Source of the DNA: JANPLN01 sp043757265
GTDB taxonomy: Bacteria > Bdellovibrionota > Bdellovibrionia > Bdellovibrionales > JAGQZY01
Length of the DNA: 64,000 nucleotides
Assembly: GCA_043757265.1 (NCBI GenBank)
Contig: JAYUQP010000061.1
Coordinates: 1 to 64,000, forward strand
Direction of reading: 5' to 3'
Shown here: piece by piece, positions 1-9,700 of the stretch
Layout of the letters: every line of letters begins with the position of its first letter
Position numbering within the stretch: the first letter of the stretch is position 1
Notes under the pieces: model-generated
What the model was told of the DNA's origin: nothing
Databases searched by the model: none
What the model saw: only the letters and a program-made list of their open reading frames with translations
Translations under genes and position numbers: made by a program

Positions 1-3000
1 TTGGGAACGATTCCAAATACAGCCGCTGGTAATATTGCAGCAACAAATGCCCAGGCTGCGATCAACGAACTCGACAGCGAAAAAGTCGCAACAACAAGAA
101 CTATCAACACGGCAGCGGGCAGCGGTTTGAGCGGTGGCGGAGATCTTTCTGCTGATCGCAGCTTAAGTGTAAACATCAATGGCACGACCGCCGAAACTGT
201 AGTTGCTGGAGCAGATGAGATTTTGATCTACGATGCAAGTGCAACAGCACTTCGAAAAATGACCCGTACAAATTTCGTACTGAGTGAATCCGAAGTGGAT
301 GCGATGGTATCTAACAACGGTTATTTAACAGCTGAGGCAGATACGCTCGCCACAGTAACTGGCCGCGGAGCCACAACAGCAACAAGCATCACATTCAATA
401 CCCAAGCTCAGGCAAGATTTGCTGATGCTGGGGGTGGCGAATATGCAGCGATTCAATCACCAGCAACGATTGCCACAAATTATGTACTTACTCTTCCCAC
501 AACGGCAGGAACTGCCAACCAAGTGTTAACAACAAATGGTACCGGGATATTAAGTTGGACATCTCCTGCCGCAGCAGGCGAAGTAAACACGGCTAGTAAC
601 CAAGGTGTCGCAGGTATCGGACTCTTTGATGCGAAGTCAGGTGTAGATTTACAATTTAGAAACGTGAATGCAGCTTCAAACAAAATTACGGTTGCGTTTG
701 ATGCAGCAAACAAAGAAGTCGACATCAATGTGAATGAAGCTAACTTTGCTCTTGGAACTATTCCGAATACAGCGGCAGGTAACATAGCTGCGACAAATGC
801 TCAGTCCGCTATTAACGAGCTTGATTCTGAAAAAGTAGCTAAAGCTGGCGACACCATGAATGGTCAACTGAACATGGGTCCAAAAGGTGCGGTGGCTGGT
901 GATGGTGGAGCGATTGCATTTGGCGAGCTTTCCGTAAACGGAGCAAACATAGCGACGATTCGTTCACCAGATGCGCTGGTAGCAAACTACGTGCTAACAC
1001 TTCCTTTAAATGATGGCGATACAGGTCAGTATTTACAAACCGACGGAAACGGTGTGCTTGCATGGGTTACACCATCTGGTGTAGGCGAAACCAACACAGC
1101 AAGCAACCAAGGTGTTGGCGGCGTTGGCGTATTTAAACAAAAAACTACATTTGATCTAGAATTCAGAAACATCAACGCAGCTTCAAGCAAAATCAGCGTA
1201 GCTCTAGATGCTGTAAACAACGAAATCGATATCAACGTGAATGAGGCTAATTTCGCACTCGGAACTATTCCAAACACGGCAGCTGGAAATATTGCAGCGA
1301 CAAACGCACAAGCTGCGATCAACGAATTAGATTCAGAAAAAGTCGCAAAAGCTGGCGACATCATGACTGGGCAATTGAACATGGGTCCAAAAGGTGCCGT
1401 GGCTGGTGATGGTGGAGCGATCGCATTTACCGAGCTTGCGGTAAATGGTGCAAACATCGCAACAATTCGTTCGCCGGATGCGCTCTTAGCAAACTACGTT
1501 TTAACGCTGCCATTGGATGATGGTGTTGCCAATCAAGTTCTAACCACAGACGGCTTGGGTGTATTGACTTGGACGACTCCTGCTGCTGCGGGCGAAGTCA
1601 ACACTGCGAGCAACCAAGGTGTGGCCGGTGTGGGACTTTACGATACGAAAGCCGGAGTAGACATTCAGTTTAGAAACATCAATGCGGCTTCGAACAAAGT
1701 CACAGTTGCGCTTGATGCTGTAAATAAAGAAGTTGATATTAACGTCAACGAAGCAAACTTTGCACTTGGAACAATTCCAAACACAGCCGCTGGAAACATA
1801 GCTGCAATAAATGCGCAAGCTGCAATTAACGAACTTGATTCAGAAAAAGTAGCAAAGGCTGGCGACACTATGACCGGTCAATTAAACATGGGACCAAAGG
1901 GTGCTGTAGCTGGTGACGGTGGAGCGATCGCATTTGGCGAGCTTGCGGTGAACGGAGCAAATATAGCAACGATTCGTTCACCAGATGCACTTGTGGCAAA
2001 TTATGTTCTTACGCTGCCAACAACTGCAGGCGCGGTGAACCAAGTGTTGACCACTGATGGTGCTGGAATCTTAAGTTGGACAACGCCATCAACAACTCCA
2101 GGTGCAGACAGTTTAGATTTTACTCACTTTGCCGACGCCATGGCTTTGGATGCGAGCACAGATATTGCAGTTACAGGTGCAAGTGTTTTATCAGTCACGA
2201 ATTCAGGAACGGGAAATTCCTTTGTAGTTAACGATCAAGCTGCAGATACAACTCCTTTCGTAATCGATGCGGCTGGAAATGTAGGGATTGGTACAACAAC
2301 CCCAAGCAGAGTTTTTGAAGCTTGGGGTTCAAATACAGTTTTTATCGCGGAGTTCGTAAATGACAGAAATGGAAATGTCATTTACCCAAGCCTGAGTATC
2401 GGGAGAATGTTCCCAGGCGCCACCCAGCCACAAGCGGGCTTTGGTGCTGGACTTGAGTTTACGATAGAAGGCACTTCTGATGGTTCAAAGTCTACGGCTG
2501 GAACCATAGGTGCGGCATGGGAAGTAAATCCGACAACTGGATTAAATCGCGATGCTTTTTTGAGTTTTGGTACGATGCTTGATGGATCCAACGCTGAGAG
2601 AGTGCGCATTGATTCCTCTGGAAACGTTGGTATAGGAACAACAGTTCCAGGCACAATTCTCGATGCGGCAGGTGCGATCACTTCACGACCGAGCGGAACA
2701 CTCACTGGACAAACAGGTCAGTTGGTTATGCGCGAGCTAGCAGTCGGCGGTACCGACACAGTAGCGATTCGTGCGCCAGATGCCATTACCACAAGCTTTT
2801 CACTCACTCTTCCGGCTACTGCAGGTACCGCCAACCAGGTGTTAACAACTGATGGTGCTGGCATCTTAAGTTGGACTGCGCCATCAGCAACGGTGGGTGC
2901 AGACAGTCTTAATTTTACTGATTTTGCAGACGCTATGACTCTAGATGCAAGTACAGATATCGCAGTTACAGGAACAAACGTATTGTCAGTCACTAACTCT

Positions 3001-4767
3001 GGAACTGGAAATACTCTCGTCGTGAACGATCAGGCTGCAGATACAACTCCCTTTTTAATTGATGCTGCAGGCAACGTGGGTATAGGCACTACTGGGCCAG
3101 GGGCGCCGCTTGAAGTTTCAGGTTCAACAGCGGGACAGCTGCAATTGCTTAACGTAACCAATACAATCGCCGCTGCTGCCGGTCGCGGTCCACTAATTGG
3201 ATTTCAAGGTAATGGTCAGACAAACATGGCCTTTATCGGAGCAGCGTGGGAAGCGGCTGCATCAACTGAGTCAGCACTCACATTTACTACAAGAAGTGCT
3301 GGTGCTCTTGCTGAAAAAGTTCGAATTGAATCTTCTGGTGACGTCGGTATCGGTCACGCTACACCCACATCGCGGTTGATGGTCGGTGACGGAACCGCAA
3401 ATGATGGTGGTATTATTGGTCTTGGTTACGGCACAGTAGGGACAAATGGCGACACGCTAAGCGTTGCTGGGGCCGGACGCCGTATGATGTGGTACCCACG
3501 CAAAGGTGCATTTAGAGTTGGTGGCGTTGATGGAACTCAGTGGGATGATGCAGGCATCGGAAATTACTCAGTGGCATTGGGGTTCAACGCTCAAGCAACC
3601 GGATTGAACACCGTCGCGTTAGGACGCTCGCATGCCAACGGCGCAAACTCTGTAGCTATCGGCGAGTACAACTATGCAGATAATTCCAATGATATTGCCA
3701 TAGGGTACAATTCTACTGCCTATGGGAACCGCGGTATCGCTATTGGAAATTTTGTTTCTGCACAGTCTGCCAATCATGGTGTTGTTATCGGTACTGCAGC
3801 GAATGTAGGCGGAAGTTTTGGCGTTGGTGGGAATTACTCAATTGTTTTAGCCGCGGGAAATGCAGCCGGCACACGCCCAACCGTCACAGGCGATAATTCT
3901 GTGGGAGTTTTTATGGGCGATCAGTCGGCAGTAAACGTGACTGCAGCGAACACAATGGCAATCTTAGGCGGTAACGTCGGGATCGGAACCATCACTCCAG
4001 GTGACAACCGTCTAAAAGTCGACGCGACGACAGCAGCCACTGCGGGACAGTTCGATGCGGTTCGCGGCACTCAAATTCTAACTTCCGGTACCGCAGCGAC
4101 GACTACGATCGAAGGCGTCGCCGGTCTTGCGAGCTATGCGAGTACTGTGACTTCATTTGGCGCGACCGCGTACGGTTTGAATGGCTACGTTTCGAACTCG
4201 AGCACAGGTATTTTGGGAACTGGCGTAGGCGTTAAAGGAAACGTCGAGAATCAGACGACCGGGACCGTTGACTCTGCGTACGCCGGCGATTTCTCAGTAA
4301 CTCGCACTGCTGGAAATATAACCGTGGCCCGCGGCGTGAACATTGGAACAATCCAAGGAACGACAAAACATTCGCTCTATGCTTCTGATGCTACGGCTCC
4401 TAGCTACTTTGCAGGTAGCGTCGGTATAGGCTCCACAGCTCCAGCCTCAACTTTAACGTTGAATGGAAGCTTAGCAAGAAACATTGTTACAGTTACGCTC
4501 GCAGGTCATATAGTAGCGACAACAGACACTCACATCATTGCAAATCGTGCTGGAACTGTAACACTCACGCTTCCAGCAGCCGCTTCATTCCCTGGACGAG
4601 AGATAACTGTTCGTACAATTCAAGCACAGACAGTAGTTTCGGCTACCGCTAACGTTGTCCCAATGGTGGGCGGCGCTGCCGGCACAGGCATCCTTGCTGC
4701 AACAGCGGGACGATGGGCAATGTTGATAAGTGATGGTACAAACTGGCAAATTCAGATGGGGAACTGA
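1..4767 (+). CDS. Giant repetitive surface fibre (MAT/trimeric adhesin-like), 5'-truncated by window edge
   Basis: The reading frame is open from base 1, so the true start lies upstream; 1588 residues are visible. A 169-residue unit (507 bp) begins with GTIPNTAAGNIAA at bases 1, 751, 1258 and 1765; the first copy carries extra sequence. Next come repeated GIGTTxP segments (about residues 765, 885, 1030), typical of phage-tail-like fibre shafts. Residues about 1195-1290 are YadA-like head repeats (SVALGFNAQATG, TVALGRSHANG, SVAIGEYN). The C-terminal ~100 residues form a small distal domain without an S74 chaperone signature. Composition is Ala/Gly/Thr/Asn-rich with almost no Cys. This mosaic resembles the trimeric fibre (MAT) proteins Bdellovibrio uses to contact prey; that role is inferred. 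A phage-derived tail fibre is the alternative. Confidence 0.75.
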   Translation: MGTIPNTAAGNIAATNAQAAINELDSEKVATTRTINTAAGSGLSGGGDLSADRSLSVNINGTTAETVVAGADEILIYDASATALRKMTRTNFVLSESEVDAMVSNNGYLTAEADTLATVTGRGATTATSITFNTQAQARFADAGGGEYAAIQSPATIATNYVLTLPTTAGTANQVLTTNGTGILSWTSPAAAGEVNTASNQGVAGIGLFDAKSGVDLQFRNVNAASNKITVAFDAANKEVDINVNEANFALGTIPNTAAGNIAATNAQSAINELDSEKVAKAGDTMNGQLNMGPKGAVAGDGGAIAFGELSVNGANIATIRSPDALVANYVLTLPLNDGDTGQYLQTDGNGVLAWVTPSGVGETNTASNQGVGGVGVFKQKTTFDLEFRNINAASSKISVALDAVNNEIDINVNEANFALGTIPNTAAGNIAATNAQAAINELDSEKVAKAGDIMTGQLNMGPKGAVAGDGGAIAFTELAVNGANIATIRSPDALLANYVLTLPLDDGVANQVLTTDGLGVLTWTTPAAAGEVNTASNQGVAGVGLYDTKAGVDIQFRNINAASNKVTVALDAVNKEVDINVNEANFALGTIPNTAAGNIAAINAQAAINELDSEKVAKAGDTMTGQLNMGPKGAVAGDGGAIAFGELAVNGANIATIRSPDALVANYVLTLPTTAGAVNQVLTTDGAGILSWTTPSTTPGADSLDFTHFADAMALDASTDIAVTGASVLSVTNSGTGNSFVVNDQAADTTPFVIDAAGNVGIGTTTPSRVFEAWGSNTVFIAEFVNDRNGNVIYPSLSIGRMFPGATQPQAGFGAGLEFTIEGTSDGSKSTAGTIGAAWEVNPTTGLNRDAFLSFGTMLDGSNAERVRIDSSGNVGIGTTVPGTILDAAGAITSRPSGTLTGQTGQLVMRELAVGGTDTVAIRAPDAITTSFSLTLPATAGTANQVLTTDGAGILSWTAPSATVGADSLNFTDFADAMTLDASTDIAVTGTNVLSVTNSGTGNTLVVNDQAADTTPFLIDAAGNVGIGTTGPGAPLEVSGSTAGQLQLLNVTNTIAAAAGRGPLIGFQGNGQTNMAFIGAAWEAAASTESALTFTTRSAGALAEKVRIESSGDVGIGHATPTSRLMVGDGTANDGGIIGLGYGTVGTNGDTLSVAGAGRRMMWYPRKGAFRVGGVDGTQWDDAGIGNYSVALGFNAQATGLNTVALGRSHANGANSVAIGEYNYADNSNDIAIGYNSTAYGNRGIAIGNFVSAQSANHGVVIGTAANVGGSFGVGGNYSIVLAAGNAAGTRPTVTGDNSVGVFMGDQSAVNVTAANTMAILGGNVGIGTITPGDNRLKVDATTAATAGQFDAVRGTQILTSGTAATTTIEGVAGLASYASTVTSFGATAYGLNGYVSNSSTGILGTGVGVKGNVENQTTGTVDSAYAGDFSVTRTAGNITVARGVNIGTIQGTTKHSLYASDATAPSYFAGSVGIGSTAPASTLTLNGSLARNIVTVTLAGHIVATTDTHIIANRAGTVTLTLPAAASFPGREITVRTIQAQTVVSATANVVPMVGGAAGTGILAATAGRWAMLISDGTNWQIQMGN
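751..2097 (+). repeat. 507-bp in-frame tandem repeats in fibre gene
   Basis: Units begin at 751, 1258 and 1765, exactly 507 bp apart; a related, longer first unit begins at base 1. Each unit encodes a GTIPNTAAGNIAA block, then GQLNMGPKGAVAGDGG, TIRSPDAL, a TLP segment and NTASNQGV. Synonymous differences are frequent, so the units are old enough to have drifted while the protein stayed nearly constant. Confidence 0.9.
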
Positions 4768-4881
4768 TAGTAAATCGCGCTTCAGATTGAACTGACAACG
4801 CTTGGTCTAAAGCAATATTTAAAACAGGCATCAGCATCAAACGCAGTAGTGATTGCTATTTTGAATGAGGGGATAAAACAG

Positions 4882-5331
4882 ATGAGAAAAAAACAAAGCA
4901 CACACTTCCAAAATAAACAGCTCAATGTGGTAAAGAAATTAGGTGAATTCGAGGCAATCTACGCTCAGCAAAAAAGAGAAGCTGAGTCGATGGATTTCAA
5001 ACTTGAAAAATTAAAATTGATCGCCGCCACAATCACCGAAGGTCAAAAATGGTTGATGCAAAGAAAAGATCGGTCAGATCCTACTTTTTATAAATCAGTC
5101 TGGTATCAAGATTTCGCAAAAAGAATCCAAGAAAGCTGTCAGCAATTCGACGAGCACTTTCCCGCAACAGCGGAAATTTACGCGCTATTTCCTAAACGAG
5201 ATAGGATCCATGAAAGTCTAAACGAAATCACTGAGGTCATTCAAAATCTTCAGCGCTCGCCTCATGATGCCAAGCCAGTTAATCTATTTGAAAAGATAAA
5301 GACATTTCTTTACAATCTCTTCAAAAAATAG
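4882..5331 (+). CDS. Small coiled-coil protein of unknown function
   Basis: 149 residues, rich in Lys, Gln and Glu, mostly predicted helical or coiled coil, with no signal peptide or membrane segment. I chose ATG 4882 because GAGGGG lies nine bases upstream. A GTG at 4849 would add 11 residues and has no comparable ribosome site. The frame stays open upstream to about 4774, just after the fibre gene stop, and reads plausibly, so the start is not certain. It follows the fibre gene on the same strand with a 114-bp gap, so co-transcription is possible. I do not recognise the family. A role with the fibre is only an inference from position. Confidence 0.6.
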   Translation: MRKKQSTHFQNKQLNVVKKLGEFEAIYAQQKREAESMDFKLEKLKLIAATITEGQKWLMQRKDRSDPTFYKSVWYQDFAKRIQESCQQFDEHFPATAEIYALFPKRDRIHESLNEITEVIQNLQRSPHDAKPVNLFEKIKTFLYNLFKK

Positions 5332-5356
5332 GGATAAATCAAAAATTTAAAAAGTG

Positions 5357-5370
5357 CTGGCACCGGATTT
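5357..5370. repeat. Fragment of palindrome family B
   Basis: CTGGCACCGGATTT is identical to the outer end of the long inverted repeats at 34947-35069 and 55632-55714. Only this end is recognisable here, so it looks like a decayed copy. Confidence 0.5.
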
Positions 5371-5410
5371 CGACTGGCAGCGTATATAGATGTAACTTCG
5401 ATTGAATACC

Positions 5411-5436
5411 AGATCCTTCGCTGCGCTCAGGATGAC
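5411..5436. repeat. REP-like hairpin, copy 1
   Basis: A 26-bp sequence beginning AGATCCTTCGCTGCG and ending CTCAGGATGAC is identical to 63195-63220. ATCCT at one side pairs with AGGAT at the other, giving a short imperfect hairpin of the kind found in REP elements. A weaker relative (GCTCTGGATGACGGCGG) lies near 11355-11371. Confidence 0.7.
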
Positions 5437-5448
5437 GGCGGGTTGGCG

Positions 5449-5469
5449 CAACGATTCCATGCGTGAATT
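5449..5469. repeat. Flanking direct repeat, left copy
   Basis: CAACGATTCCATGCGTGAATT matches 11467-11487 with one difference (G/A). Both copies are followed by GAATTC and GCGAATTC motifs. The two copies lie just outside the lipoprotein-protease operon, one at each end. Confidence 0.65.
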
Positions 5470-5515
5470 TACGAATTCATTGATTTGCGAATTCCTGGAA
5501 TTTCTGCCTCACAAT

Positions 5516-6724
5516 TTACATTCGCTTTAGAAATTCGGATTGGATTAAAAATGCAAATGGTTCTGGCGACGGGCTTCGGGCGGCTTCAGCTAAAAGCAGA
5601 TCGCGGAATGTTGTAAAATTGTCGGTGCCTTTGAGCTGTTGAATTGATTTTACCAAAATGGTTAGGAATGCTTTTTTCTCATCCGCACTTAGCTGCGAGT
5701 TGACTGCAAGCAGTGTTGCGCTGAGCGCGACGCCCATGTCATAAAATTGCCCAGCTCTGCCGCTTATGGCGCAGCTGTCGTAGGCTTGCTGAAATGTGGT
5801 TGTTTTGTGTTTGTTCACGTTTCGTAAAAGGCTACAGGATTTTGTTCCATCTACATCGCCCGAGATATAATCTCCTAACATGGGGGATGAGGGAAACATC
5901 ATCGCGTTGATATAGTCAGCGATGCCAGCTGAAATTGCTTTCGAGCATCCAGTCTTTACCCGGCAACAATCGGCTTTGTAAAACGGACCAGTATTAAGCC
6001 CACAGTCTTTATGATGGGTGTCGCCGGTGAGGTCGTAGATTTTCCCAAGGGATAAAAAGCTGATGATTGCTTCGGTGGTCAGATGTGTGATTGTTGAGGC
6101 ATCAAGCGCACTGTTTTTTCTAATGTCGGAATTATCAGACAAGAGAAAAATTGTTTTCACCTTTGGTGACCATCCTAAAACAGGGGCTTCAGCGACGATG
6201 CTCATTTGAAAACCGGTGAGTAGATCGGACTGCGCCGTTTGAAAATAATCAACCACTTGTCGGGCCCAGTAATAGGATTGAGTTGCCAAAAGTACACTCA
6301 GCCCATCCGCTCCCGCGCTTGCGGGCTGTCTAACGTTGCTTATCTGCACGACAATTCCATCCATACCGAGAACTTCGATTTGGCTATCTTTGAGAAATTG
6401 AGGAGAGAGAAGTTTTGGAAGTTGCACTGGATAGATTTGCTGCTGATCCAATTCGCTCAATGTATAAACACTTTGCACGCCGGTGAGGGTATTGGTTGGA
6501 TTTTTAAAAAAGATGCACGCATCATGAACGTTTGATAGTAGACAATTTTTATCGAACACCACAGGATTTTCGGTACTCGTCATAGGCGCTGAGCCACTCA
6601 AGGATTTGGGAGTTTGTCCGCAGTTTTGAAAACCAAAAACTACAAGCAACGAGGATACCACCACACCGATTGGTGCAATCTTAGCCAATGAGTGTCGATG
6701 TGTTTTAAATAAAGAAGTAAACAT
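5516..6724 (-). CDS. Lipoprotein of unknown function, partner of the Ig-metalloprotease
   Basis: 402 residues. The N-terminus has a basic stretch, a hydrophobic segment (about residues 15-32) and FGFQNCGQ. FQNC is not the textbook lipobox but is a recurrent lipid-attachment motif in Bdellovibrio lipoproteins (family knowledge). The mature part holds many cysteines, including a cluster KADCCRVKTGC, and no catalytic motif I recognise. It starts one base after the stop of the upstream metalloprotease gene, so the two are surely co-transcribed and probably translationally coupled. A role as a surface or periplasmic partner of the protease is inferred. The function is unknown. Confidence 0.8.
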   Translation of the reverse strand: MFTSLFKTHRHSLAKIAPIGVVVSSLLVVFGFQNCGQTPKSLSGSAPMTSTENPVVFDKNCLLSNVHDACIFFKNPTNTLTGVQSVYTLSELDQQQIYPVQLPKLLSPQFLKDSQIEVLGMDGIVVQISNVRQPASAGADGLSVLLATQSYYWARQVVDYFQTAQSDLLTGFQMSIVAEAPVLGWSPKVKTIFLLSDNSDIRKNSALDASTITHLTTEAIISFLSLGKIYDLTGDTHHKDCGLNTGPFYKADCCRVKTGCSKAISAGIADYINAMMFPSSPMLGDYISGDVDGTKSCSLLRNVNKHKTTTFQQAYDSCAISGRAGQFYDMGVALSATLLAVNSQLSADEKKAFLTILVKSIQQLKGTDNFTTFRDLLLAEAARSPSPEPFAFLIQSEFLKRM

Positions 6725-6725
6725 C

Positions 6726-9700
6726 TTAAAATCCCCCCGTACGTTCTAGGTAAATAGGTCCAGTAGCTAGATACGGAATCACCGTCTGGCCGCGATCTAT
6801 CGGAATAAAATCAAGGAGAGCTGCCAGACTGTTCACCGATCCAGCAGTATTTGTGGCCCTCAAAACGTAGCTCCCGCGAGAACTTAGGTTAATATTGTTA
6901 AGTGTAAGTGTGGTTTGGTTTTGTGCAGGTAGCACCTGAGAAACTGTTTGCCCATAAGGAGTAAAGTACCACTGATAGGTAGGCGCGGGCGAACCATTGG
7001 CAAGAGCTGCGAAGGAGGCAGTCTCTCCCAAGTTTTTCTTTATCGAAAGCGGCTGTAACGTAAAGAAGGGAACGCTCGAGCCGGTCGTGATTGAAAGAGT
7101 TGCAACAGCACTGGTGACAGAACCAGCGGTATTAGTGACCACAACCGAGTAGTTTCCTGTTTGTGCCGTCTGCACATTACTTACTGTAATTGTACTCAGT
7201 GTAGCGCCCACAACGTTTAGTCCGTTTCTTCGCCATTGGTATGTGGGAGTGGGTGAGCCCGTTGCCGTTACAAAGAACACTGCCGCTTGCCCAGCCATCA
7301 ATGAGATACTTACTGGTTGTGCAGTAATGATTGGAACAGAATTGATGGTCAGCTGGGCGATACCACTAGTGATGCTTCCCACAGAATTGGTAACTACAAC
7401 TGTATAATCACCAGCATTTGAAGCTTGCACATTTGTAAGGGTGTAAGTTGCAGCGGTGGCGCCAGCGATTGCGGTCCCATTTCTACGCCACTGGTAAGTG
7501 GGAGTTGGAGTGCCCGATGCTGTTACCGAAAACACTGCAGTTTGTGAAACCGAAAGTGCAAGATCCTGCGGCTGGGCCGTAATAACGGGAGCTCCATTTA
7601 AGCTCAACTCGGCATCATCGCTTGTCACAACACCCGCTGCGTTTGTTACTAACACCGAGTAGGTGCCGGCATGGGAGTTTAAAACACTTGCAATGGAATA
7701 GGTCGCGGCAGTCGCGCCAGTGATTGCAATTCCATTCCTGCGCCACTGGTAGGTGGGAGCGGGTTCACCCGAAGCCACCACAGAAAAACTTGCGGCTTGC
7801 CCAACCACACGTGCTAAGCCCATCGGTTGAGTTGTGATAGTGGGCGGTATACGCACGGTCAACAACGCAGCACTGCTCGTTACAGATCCCGCGCTGTTCG
7901 TTACAACAACACTGTAATTACCTTCGTGAGAATTTGCTACGCTCGTGATGGAATAGTTCGCGGCTGTAGCGCCAGCGATGATCGTTCCATTTCTTTGCCA
8001 CTGAAAAGTCGGAGTGGGATCGCCGGTTGCGACCACAGTGAATGCTGCCGTTTGTCCTTGGTTGCGTGTGATTGGCACGGGCTGCGTGGTGATCGCAGGT
8101 GCGGTATTTAAGGATAGTGCAGCATTGCTGCTTGTTACGGTTCCTGCAGAGTTTGTGACCACCACGCTGTAATTTCCTTCGTGAGTGCTTGCGACACTTG
8201 AAATGGAGTAGGTGGCGGCAGTTGCACCGGCAATATTTATGGCATTCAGGCGCCACTGGTAAGTGGGAGAGGGTTCGCCGCTTGCAACAACAGTGAACGA
8301 AGCGGTTTGACCTGGATTGCGGTTGAGACTTGTGGGTTGTGCAGTAATGACTGGTGCAGACGTCACATTGAGAGACGCATTGATACTAGTAACAGAACCC
8401 AAGGAATTTGTAACAACAACGCTGTAATTTCCTTCGTGCGAGACGGCGACGCTAGCAATGGAATAGATGGAGGCTGTTGCACCAACAATGTTTATTCCAT
8501 TTCGTCGCCATTGATAAGTTGGCGAAGGATCGCCGGTTGCGACAACAGTAAACGATGCTGCCTGTCCCGGATTGCGGGTGAGACTGGCAGGCTGTGAAGT
8601 AATTACTGGCGCGGCACTCACATTGAGCGCGGCATTGCTACTTGTTACAGAGCCCAGGGAATTTGTAACTACGACACTATAATTTCCTTCGTGCGTCGTC
8701 GCCACGCTCGCGATGGAATAAGTAGCGGCTGTTGCACCAGCAATGTTTATTCCGTTTCGTCGCCATTGATACGTCGGGGCAGGATCCCCAGTTGCGACAA
8801 CAGTAAACGATGCCGCTTGTCCTGGATTGCGAGTGAGACTGGCAGGCTGTAAGGTGATTACGGGAGCAGCATTCACACTTAAAACAGCATTGCTGCTCGT
8901 AACAGATCCCGCAGAGTTCGATACCACTACGCTGTAGTTGCCTTCGTGCGATGTCGCTACACTTGCAATCGAATAAGTAGCCGAAGTTTCACCCGAGATA
9001 TTTGTTCCATTTCGGCGCCATTGATAGGTGGGCGCTGGGCTGCCTGTCGCGACCACTGTAAATGTCGCTGTTTGTCCTGGATTGCGTGTGAGGCTGTCCG
9101 GTTGATTAGTGATGGTTGGGGCGCTTGTTCCAGCCGTGATGTTCATGTTGCGGCTGGCGTGAACCGAGCCACTGCTGTTTGAAACAACCACGCCCACAAT
9201 GTTTTGATTTTGATTTGTCGTAAAGGTGAACGACGAGCTTGTGGCTCCCGCAACGTCGCGGCCATTAATTTTCCACTGAAAATTTAGTGAACTTGCAGCA
9301 ACGCTGGTATTTACCGATAGCGTGCGTGAAAGGCCTTCGGCAGCCGATAAGGTTGTACTGTCAAAACTTGTTATCGTAAAATTCGCCGTGCTGGGTTGTG
9401 GTGACACTGCTGCCTGCGAAGAGTAAATCAATCCAGTGGATGTCGTAATACTCGCGTAGTAAGAGATGTAGCCTGAGGATGGAACCATCACGCGCACCGA
9501 ATCTTCGGTGGCTCCTGAAATGCTTTGCCACGCACTGGTTGTCGTATTCCACACATACCACTGAATGGCCGTGGTTCCTGGGGGCCTGTCGATATAAAAA
9601 GTCACGGGAGTGTTTGCCGCTCGAAAAGCAACACCTGGATAAATTTTCGTCATCGTTGGAAATTGCGCCAGCGTGGGCGCGACTTCGCGAATGCGACGAG

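Noticed and set aside
480..1457. Minus-strand frames with hydrophobic Ala/Phe composition opposite the fibre gene
   Set aside because: They recur with the 507-bp repeat and are shadows of the Ala/Asn/Thr-rich coding strand.
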